Below, piece by piece: positions 57,891-64,000 of a DNA stretch of 64,000 nucleotides. The notes under the pieces were generated by a model, which was not told the DNA's origin, ran no database searches, and was given only the letters and a program-made list of their open reading frames with translations. Position numbers and translations under genes: made by a program. The DNA is from Berberis thunbergii. Its lineage: Eukaryota > Streptophyta > Magnoliopsida > Ranunculales > Berberidaceae. The DNA lies in contig QNQO01006266.1 of NCBI GenBank assembly GCA_003290165.1, forward strand, positions 1-64,000, given 5' to 3'. Position 1 is the first letter of the stretch. The number at the start of each line of letters is the position of its first letter.

Positions 57891-59393
57891 TTGCAGTCCG
57901 AGATCCAAACTGATAGTGTTCTTACACAACTGAAACAGAAGGTGTTGCAAGGCTCAGGCAATCCGGGATATACGGTGGTTCAAGACATGTTGTATTACAA
58001 AAACAGGTTGGTCATTCCTAAATCTTCTTATCTCATCCCTATTCTTTTCACTGAGTTTCATGCTTCTAATGTGGGAGGGCACTTTGGGGAGACAAAAACT
58101 TATCAGAGGATAGCTAAGGAGCTATACTGGGTGGGGATGAAGTCTGATATCAGGAGAAGGGTCAGTGAATGTGAGGTTTGCCAGCGAAACAAAAATATGG
58201 CTTTTTCTCCAGCAGGCTTGCTTCAGCCGATCCCTTTACCCACTCAACTTTGGGACGAAGTTATAATGGATTTTATTGAGGGCTCACTGCGATTTGGAGT
58301 TTACGATACCATTCTGGTTGTGGTAGATCGTCTGAGCAAATACGCTCATTTTTCAGGATTGAAACACCCATTTTCAGCGAAAGGGGAGGCCTTGGTTTTT
58401 TCAAGAGACATTATTCGACTTCATGGGACACCAAAGTCTATCATTTTAGACCGCGATAAGGTCTTTCTCAGTAAATTCTGGCAGGAATTGTTTCGCTTAC
58501 AAGGCACCACCTTGAAGCATAGCACTGCCTACCACCGCCAAACAGATGGGCAGTCTGAGGTACTTAATCGGTCCATTGAAACACATTTTCGATGTTTTTC
58601 TTCTGAAAAACCGAAATAGTGGAGCAAGTGGCTTTCGTGGGCTGAATATTGGTATAATACCTCCGTTCATTCGGCTACAGGTTATACCTCTTTCCAGGTT
58701 CTCTATGGAAGGGAACCTCCTCCTCTGATCAGATATGCAATAGGCTCTTCAGTCACTTCTTCAGTCGAACAGTTATTGTTGGACAAAGATAGGATTTTAG
58801 AAGATCTAAAGAATCAGTTATTAAGGGCGCAACAACGCATGAAATTTCAGGCTGATAAATCAAGGCGCGATGAATCATTTGATGTGGGGAGTTACGTATT
58901 TTTGAAGATACGACCTTATCGCCAGCAGTCCTTGGTTTCTAGGATTAATCATAAATTGTCGGCGCGTTTCTATGGGCCTTATAAAATTTTGGCTAAGGTG
59001 GGTTCGGTGGCTTATCGGTTAGCTCTTCCTGTCACCACAAGGATTCACCCTGTGTTTCATGTCTCCCAGCTGAGGCGTGCAAAGGGGCATTGTTTTCCTG
59101 CGAATCCTTTGCCTGCTCAGCTTAGCAGTGATGGTGAAATGGTGGCTTTTCCTGAATCATTATTGGATGTGCGCCCTAAGGGTAAGGGTGAGTTGGATAA
59201 ATTTGAGGTTTTGATTAAATGGCAAAGATTACTTGCGTATGAATCCACTTGGGAAGAATTCGAGTTATTGGATCAGCAGTTTCCTTCTTTTCACCTTGCG
59301 GACAAGGTGCGTTTTTGGGGCGAGGGTATTGATAGGATTCTACCTCCTATTAAATATACTTATTCTAGGAGAAAGAAACATCATAAGAAATGC
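57891..59393 (+). pseudogene. Chromovirus integrase with chromodomain, one in-frame stop
   Basis: The protein inserts element cDNA into DNA; the chromodomain directs the target choice. HHCC zinc region: HASNVGGH...CEVCQRN (about 58,050-58,190). Catalytic triad region: MDFIEG (58,266), ILDRDKVF (58,444) and QTDGQSEVLNR (58,540-58,570) supply D, D and E. A TAG at 58,617 interrupts the frame after SSEKPK; the same frame then reads WSKWLSWAEYWYN and onward. The C-terminus has GPYKILAKVGSVAYRL, HPVFHVSQLR and the chromodomain-like VLIKWQRLLAYESTWEEFEL. The stop at 59,391 lies inside the 3' LTR. Apart from the stop, no frameshift is seen. Confidence 0.92.
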
Positions 59394-59849
59394 TGAAGAG
59401 TAATGAAGGTTACTGTATGTAAATATGTTGTTACATGTATAACGGTTTAGTGCTCTGTTAGAAATGCTGTGAGTACTCTGTTAGGAAGGGTTACTGTTAG
59501 ATGTTCTGTTAGAGTAGCTGTCAATAGTGTTAGTGCTATAAATAAGAAAGAAAGAGGAGAAAACATTTAGTCATTGATTTGTAATAAATTTGTACACAAG
59601 AGCAACTGCTCTTTGGAGACTGGACATCTCGAATTGTCCACAATTTCTATCAATACAAATTGTTCTTTGTTTCTTTTATCCATTCTGCTTGACTGCCATT
59701 GCAATTATGCATTCTCTGAATCAATTCCTTAGTCATCAATTGTAATTCCTGCGAGATCAACTCTCTATCTGTCTTGATCTCTGTCAATTGATTCGCATCT
59801 TTTGCTTCCAATCTGCAGAGCAGTATTATAACTAGGTCAGAACTTATCA
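59330..59849 (+). repeat. 3' LTR of the deleted chromovirus
   Basis: Starts TGATAGGATTCTACC after a short purine-rich stretch (GGGGCGAGGGTA) and ends GAACTTATCA. The integrase reading frame runs 64 bp into it. Confidence 0.93.
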
Positions 59850-60114
59850 CATCCATGGGCTTTCCATTTTAGACACGAGACATCCTGCTTTATGCCGGCA
59901 ATCTTATTTCATAAAGTGATTTAGGCCACACCTGGAAACATGTTCAAAACCTTAGTAGTTGGACAATTTTATGCTTTATACAATTTCTTGAGAATTGCAA
60001 GTACTCAACGAGCTATTCTGATATTTCTCCACTGTGATTTTGAATATAATGCTTGGACTGTTTGCTTTTAAATTGCTTCTATTGGCTTTTACATACATTA
60101 ACTTTATTTTACAG

Positions 60115-60207
60115 CACATAGCAAAGCAGACAGTACCTTGGTTGACCAATGATTTGATGAAGAAAGGAAAACACTTCATATTGATAAGAAATCCTCACTA
60201 TATTTTG
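60115..60207 (+). pseudogene. Captured exon of a branched-chain-aminotransferase-like (BCAT-like 3 type) gene
   Basis: A 93-bp segment between TTTTACAG and GTAAGTTT encodes HIAKQTVPWLTNDLMK and GKHFILIRNPHYIL, 31 codons in phase 0. It resembles the sulfotransferase-like N-terminal region of the plant 'branched-chain amino-acid aminotransferase-like protein 3' family (GKHFILIRNPLNIL). No neighbouring exons of that gene are recognisable. The intact splice borders and the intron-like T-rich upstream tract show it was copied from genomic DNA, not from mRNA. Confidence 0.75.
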
Positions 60208-61439
60208 GTAAGTTTATGTTAGTATAGTCTTTTAACAAAAAAAAATTGTTAGTATAGTCAACTTTTTATTCAAAACTTGTACATATAAATAACTTAGTGA
60301 AGATAAAAAATGCATTCTACATTACTAATTTCTTAATAATTGATACTATTGTATGCACATACCTTGGTTTCCCAATTCCATTTTATGCATAGCTCTAAGC
60401 CCCAAAATAGCCAGAACACACATTCAGTTCTATTTCATTTATGTTACACTATTCATTTCTAGATTTTTCTTTGATGTTGAAGGCCATTTATGTTACAATA
60501 TGATAGTTGGGGTATCTTGTGTTTGTCAGTATGATTTGAATTGCCACCTTAGGTATGAGAGGTGCCTAGGGTGAGTGTCACCTTGAGGTGAAACTTAAAG
60601 CATATAAATGAGGGTAGCATTTCCCGACAACACTTTTTATAATTATGCTATGGGTTTAAAAATGAAAAATGTTGTAAATGGAGGGCGGGCTTTTTGGCGC
60701 CCCACATGAAAAAAGTTGTGGTACAACGCAGTCCTAGTCTTATTGGCGGGTTACATGAAAAATGCAGCAGTTTCAATTTCTGCATTCTCCATATGGTATA
60801 CTTTTCCGAACTCTCTGGTGCAATAGCTCTAACAAGTACCAACTCTGGGAGTTGGGATAATTCTACAAATAATACTAACTGAGTTTAATTCGAACTTGTA
60901 GTTTGAACGTAGTTTCTTGGGAGTTAATGATATTTCTAGGTTTCTTACATGGGGCAAGGTACATTTTGGGTTATTATAAGTATCTCCACATTCAACCTAT
61001 GCATACATAGATTATAAGCATTATGTTAAATGCATCAACATTGTCAATTTTTTTATTGTTGGTTCAGATCGATAATCTAATGATGGTGCAAAATGATTAT
61101 CATTCAAGTTTTAAACTCTTCTAAATTTGGTTTTGTAGGTGCCTGAAATGTGTGTTATAAGTACTTTTATTGACTTCAATAATGGATTATTATTTCTACA
61201 ATCACCACGGTGCCAAGTATGAGACTGCCCAGCAACTTTATGTCAAATTCATGTAATGGTGGGAGTGAAGAGATCAATTTTCATTGAGATATAGTGTAGT
61301 AGTTTTGAGACAATGTTGTCACTGAGATAATATTTTTTTAGTCTTGTACTCAAATCGTGATGGTAGTTTGTATGTTATGAGATGATTAATATCTATTTTT
61401 TATCATTTGGATGCTTTACATATAATATATGCAACATTA

Positions 61440-61882
61440 TCTTCTATGGTTAAAGAAATTAGTGTTATAAAAAGTCATTTGATAGCACTTGATGAATGCT
61501 ATAGAAAAAAAAAGACTTAAGAAACGCTATAGAAACTAATATAATAACATTTTTTAAATGCTATGTGAGGGTAGACAATAGCGTTTCAAAAACGCTATTG
61601 GTAACTAGACAATAACATTTCTTAAGCACTATCACAAGCTAAATAATAACACTTTTTATACACTATTATAGGTTTAATCATAATATTTTTAAAATACTAT
61701 TACAAGTTAAACAATAGCACTTGAAAAACGCTATAAATGGTCTATTTATAATAGCGTTTCTGAAAAGCTATAAATAACCCAGTACCTATTATAGTTCCGA
61801 CAGATACAACGTTTACTAAAACGCTATGATATCCTACCACAGCGTTTTTGAAACACTATGAATAAGAATTTGTGGTGTAGTG
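61440..61882. repeat. CACTA subterminal repeat region and right terminus
   Basis: About a dozen short blocks, AATAGCGTTTC/GAAACGCTATT or ATAACA-type variants, in both orientations with roughly 30-45 bp spacing, ending in TTTGTGGTGTAGTG. Such arrays bind CACTA-encoded TNPA-type proteins in known elements. Confidence 0.8.
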
Positions 61883-62109
61883 CATCCTCCAACACTTAAT
61901 ATATAAGACCTCTCCAACACTTAATATGTAAGACCTATACATGGTCGTGTTCGGACTTTTTAGGTTTGAGAATAAACCTCCACGATTTTCAAACATCCTC
62001 CAATACTTTATTCGCATTGAAAATACCTAGCTTTCCATCTTGGACCAAACAATAGAAAAAGGCCGTCACAAAAATAGGACTGCAATGAGAAGCAGTGCAT
62101 TGCACCTTA

Positions 62110-62550
62110 TGTCACGGGCTTTCTTTTCACAAGGTACTTCCCGTGCGGCACTAGCAAACTTTGCCCCAAGTTATCAAAGAAAGCTAGTCAGCCTTGCCCA
62201 CAAAAGACTTACTTAGACTTTGGAAAACTAAGCAAGCTAAGAACACACAAGAGAGCTAAAGAGAACTAGAACTTGTATTGCTTGAATTCTCTGAGGTGAT
62301 TACAAGAAATGAGGCCTTAGCCTATTTATACAACTCCACCTCCTCAATGGACGGTGGTGATCATTTCAATCTAACGGTCTATATTGAGTTTCTACACACT
62401 TCCTTAGAAATATCTAAGGACTAGAATCCTATGGAACTTTGTGGAGTCTTATGGGAGGTTCTAGAGAACTCTCTCTAGAACAATGTGGAATATTCTACAT
62501 TATGTACACTTGCCAACCTCACTTGGCTAGGCAAGAAAATAGTTGTGACA
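62110..62550 (-). repeat. 3' LTR of the minus-strand chromovirus, 441 bp, with polypurine tract
   Basis: On the minus strand it starts TGTCACAACTATTTTC (62,550 downward) just after the tract TGGGGGAGAA (62,560-62,551) and ends GCCCGTGACA at 62,110. The inverted ends TGTCAC/GTGACA are as expected. A TATA-like GTATAAATAGGC at about 62,332-62,321 marks the LTR promoter. Confidence 0.85.
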
Positions 62551-62561
62551 TTCTCCCCCAC

Positions 62562-64000
62562 CTAATCAGGCGACGTCCTCGTTGCCTTCAAATCCTCGTA
62601 CGCTTTGATTTGCTCCTTGAATTGCCACAAATGTTGGATTGGCTCCCAACTGGCTTCAGTTTCTGGCAATCCCTTCCACTTGACGAGTAACTCATGTGTG
62701 GGAGGTTGGTTGGAATGACGCACCACACGATCTGACAAGATAATCTCTGGTTCCTTGTCATGTTGGATCCTCATGCCCATTGGTGCTCTTTGTGAAACTC
62801 CTCGATTTGGATCATCCCGATCTTCCTTGTACGGTTTCAGTAGGCTCACATGGAAGACTGGATGAAACTTGATCCTCGGCGGCAACTCGACCTTGTAGGC
62901 TTGCTTTCCTACTTTCTTGACTATGGGGAAAGGACCCTCATATCTTCTAATAAGGCCACGATGCAGTCCAGAAAGTCTGGCATGAGCATGCATCTTGACA
63001 AGCACAAGGTCTCCAACCTGAAACTCTCGAGGCCGTCTCTTCTTGTCGGCCCACTTCTTCATCCTCTTGGAGGCCTTTTCCAAGTAAGCTCGAGCCTCAT
63101 CAGCTTGATCATTCCATCCTTTGGCAAACTTATAAGCTGATGGACTCACTCCTGTGTAGCCAGTGGCAATAGAACTCGGGGTCATAGGTTGTTGTCCCAT
63201 GACAATCTCGAATGGGCTACGACCCGTCGCTTCACTCTTCTGCAAGTTGAAAGAGAATTGGGCAACATCTAGCAACTTAGCCCAATCTCGTTGGTTGGCA
63301 CTCACATAGTGCCTAAGGTATAACTCCAGTAAAGCATTCATCCTCTCTGTTTGACCATCCGTTTGAGGATGAAAGCTAGTAGAGAAATTAAGGTCGGTAC
63401 CCAATAACTTGAACAACTCAGTCCAAAATTTCCCCGTGAACCGAGTATCCCGATCACTGATGATAGATTTAGGCACACCCCAATACTTTACCACATGTTT
63501 GAGGAATAAATGTGCGGCTTGCTCGGCTGTGCATTCCTTGGTGTGGGAATAAAGGTGGCATACTTTGAAAATCTGTCCACGACCACAAGGATCCAATTGC
63601 AACCCTCGGATGTAGGCAACCCGACTATGAAATCTAAAGAAACACTCTCCCAAGGTCTCTCTGGGATGGGGAGGGGTTCAAGTAAGCCGGCAGGTGATTG
63701 TTGCTCCACTTTGTCTTGTTGGCATACAAGACAAGTCTTCACATATGCTTCGATATCATCCCTCATATGTGGCCAGTAATAGGAATCTTCAACAAGAGCA
63801 AGAGTTCGATGTATACCTGGATGTCCCGCCCACTTGCTATCATGGCATTCTCTCAAGACTTCCTTCCTTAGGTTGTCATGAGGTGGAACATAGATTCGCC
63901 TTCCCTTAGAGTATATCAAGCCATTCTCCACCCAAAACCGCCTTGTCTTCCCATCTTTGACAAGAGCTATGATGGTTTGAGCCATGGAATCATGTGCCAA
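62562..64000 (-). pseudogene. Chromovirus integrase and chromodomain, one frameshift
   Basis: The minus-strand frame entering at 64,000 carries the zinc region (HPGIHRT...CLVCQQDK) and the first catalytic Asp (SLDFIVGLP, about 63,640), then DRFSKYATFIPTP. The reading continues one frame over from about 63,540 (KECTAEQAAHLFLKHVVKYW), with SIISDRDTRFTG and HPQTDGQTERMN for the second Asp and the Glu. Downstream are the GPFPIVKKVGKQAYKVELPP fold, HPVFHVSLLKPY and a classic chromodomain, HELLVKWKGLPETEASWEPI, ending at the stop at 62,562. One indel near 63,537-63,545 is the only break seen, so the copy is fairly recent. Confidence 0.92.

Larger units (their letters stand above)
56956..59849 (+). 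mobile_element. Young, internally deleted chromovirus (Ty3/Gypsy), 2.9 kb with two 520-bp LTRs
   Basis: LTRs at 56,956-57,475 and 59,330-59,849 are equal in length and differ at about 15 positions by hand count (~97% identity). CATCC flanks the element on both sides (56,951-56,955 and 59,850-59,854), an exact 5-bp target duplication. The internal 1.85 kb keep part of RNase H, integrase and a chromodomain; gag, protease and reverse transcriptase are deleted. It inserted into the Pack-CACTA. Confidence 0.95.
55647..61882. mobile_element. Probable Pack-CACTA transposon with captured host gene fragments, 6.2 kb including a nested LTR element
   Basis: The left end is CACTACAACTCCTTATTTATGA. The right end, inverted, is CACTACACCACAAATTCTTA and then TTCATAGTGTTTCAAAAACG. 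Both ends continue with AATAGCATTTT/AATAGCGTTTC subterminal motifs. The 3-bp flanks are CAA and CAT, so the duplication is imperfect or absent. Removing the nested 2.9-kb LTR element leaves about 3.3 kb with no transposase but with fragments of two unrelated host genes. That is the definition of a Pack-type non-autonomous element. The pairing of the two ends is inferred. Confidence 0.6.
62110..64000 (-). mobile_element. Chromovirus (Ty3/Gypsy) 3' part, minus strand, continues beyond the window
   Basis: Contains the 3' LTR, a polypurine tract and the integrase/chromodomain end of pol, all on the minus strand. The integrase C-terminus differs clearly from that of the 57-59 kb element, so this is a separate family. 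The remaining pol, gag and 5' LTR must lie beyond position 64,000. Confidence 0.92.

Overview
This 64 kb window is nuclear DNA of a flowering plant, most likely a eudicot. The evidence is introns with GT-AG borders, an R2R3-MYB gene with the standard plant exon pattern, and a dense nest of plant transposable-element lineages: L1-like LINEs with DUF4283/zinc-knuckle ORF1, Tat and chromovirus Ty3/Gypsy elements, MULE, hAT, CACTA, MITEs and tRNA-derived SINEs. The only host gene I can defend as a functional-looking locus is a MIXTA-like (subgroup 9, MYB16/MYB106-type) R2R3-MYB on the minus strand at about 3.5-5.8 kb. Its last conserved motif is knocked out of frame by an apparent 1-base change.

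Layout. 0-2.3 kb: decayed LINE ORF1. 3.5-6.0 kb: MYB gene and its pyrimidine-rich leader, with a 156-bp Mutator-type MITE about 290 bp upstream of the start codon. 7-12 kb: LINE 3' ends, a second MITE of the same family nested in one of them, a hAT-type element, degenerate tandem repeats, a 733-bp foldback element and a SINE. 14.9-20.2 kb: a MULE with ~100-bp terminal inverted repeats and a decayed MuDR-type transposase. 20.9-23.1 kb: a polyadenylated element with target duplications that encodes only a LINE-type ORF1 protein. 23.9-33.9 kb: a decayed Tat-lineage Ty3/Gypsy element (dual RNase H, 198-bp tandem repeats in its 3' region) with a hAT-type element inside gag. 34.9-35.8 kb: two hAT-type MITEs. 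36.6-42.05 kb: a gypsy-associated ORF of the PF04195 type and an inverted Tat fragment, cut by one end of a CACTA element at 42,053. 44.6-45.85 kb: a non-coding miniature LTR element. 46.4-47.1 kb: a probable lone LTR. 47.8-48.1 kb: a CACTA MITE. 48.1-55.2 kb: a full-length but inactivated LINE. 55.6-61.9 kb: a probable Pack-CACTA that carries fragments of a HOP/STI1 co-chaperone gene and one exon of a branched-chain-aminotransferase-like gene, with a young internally deleted chromovirus (two 520-bp LTRs, 5-bp target duplication) inserted in it. 62.1-64 kb: the 3' half of another chromovirus on the minus strand, running off the window.

No gene cluster or new enzymatic system is visible. The most informative items are the gene-capturing CACTA, the ORF1-only retroposon, the promoter MITE plus frameshift at the MYB locus, and the nesting order recorded by exact target-site duplications. 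All positions were read by eye. Domain calls rest on recognised motifs rather than database searches.
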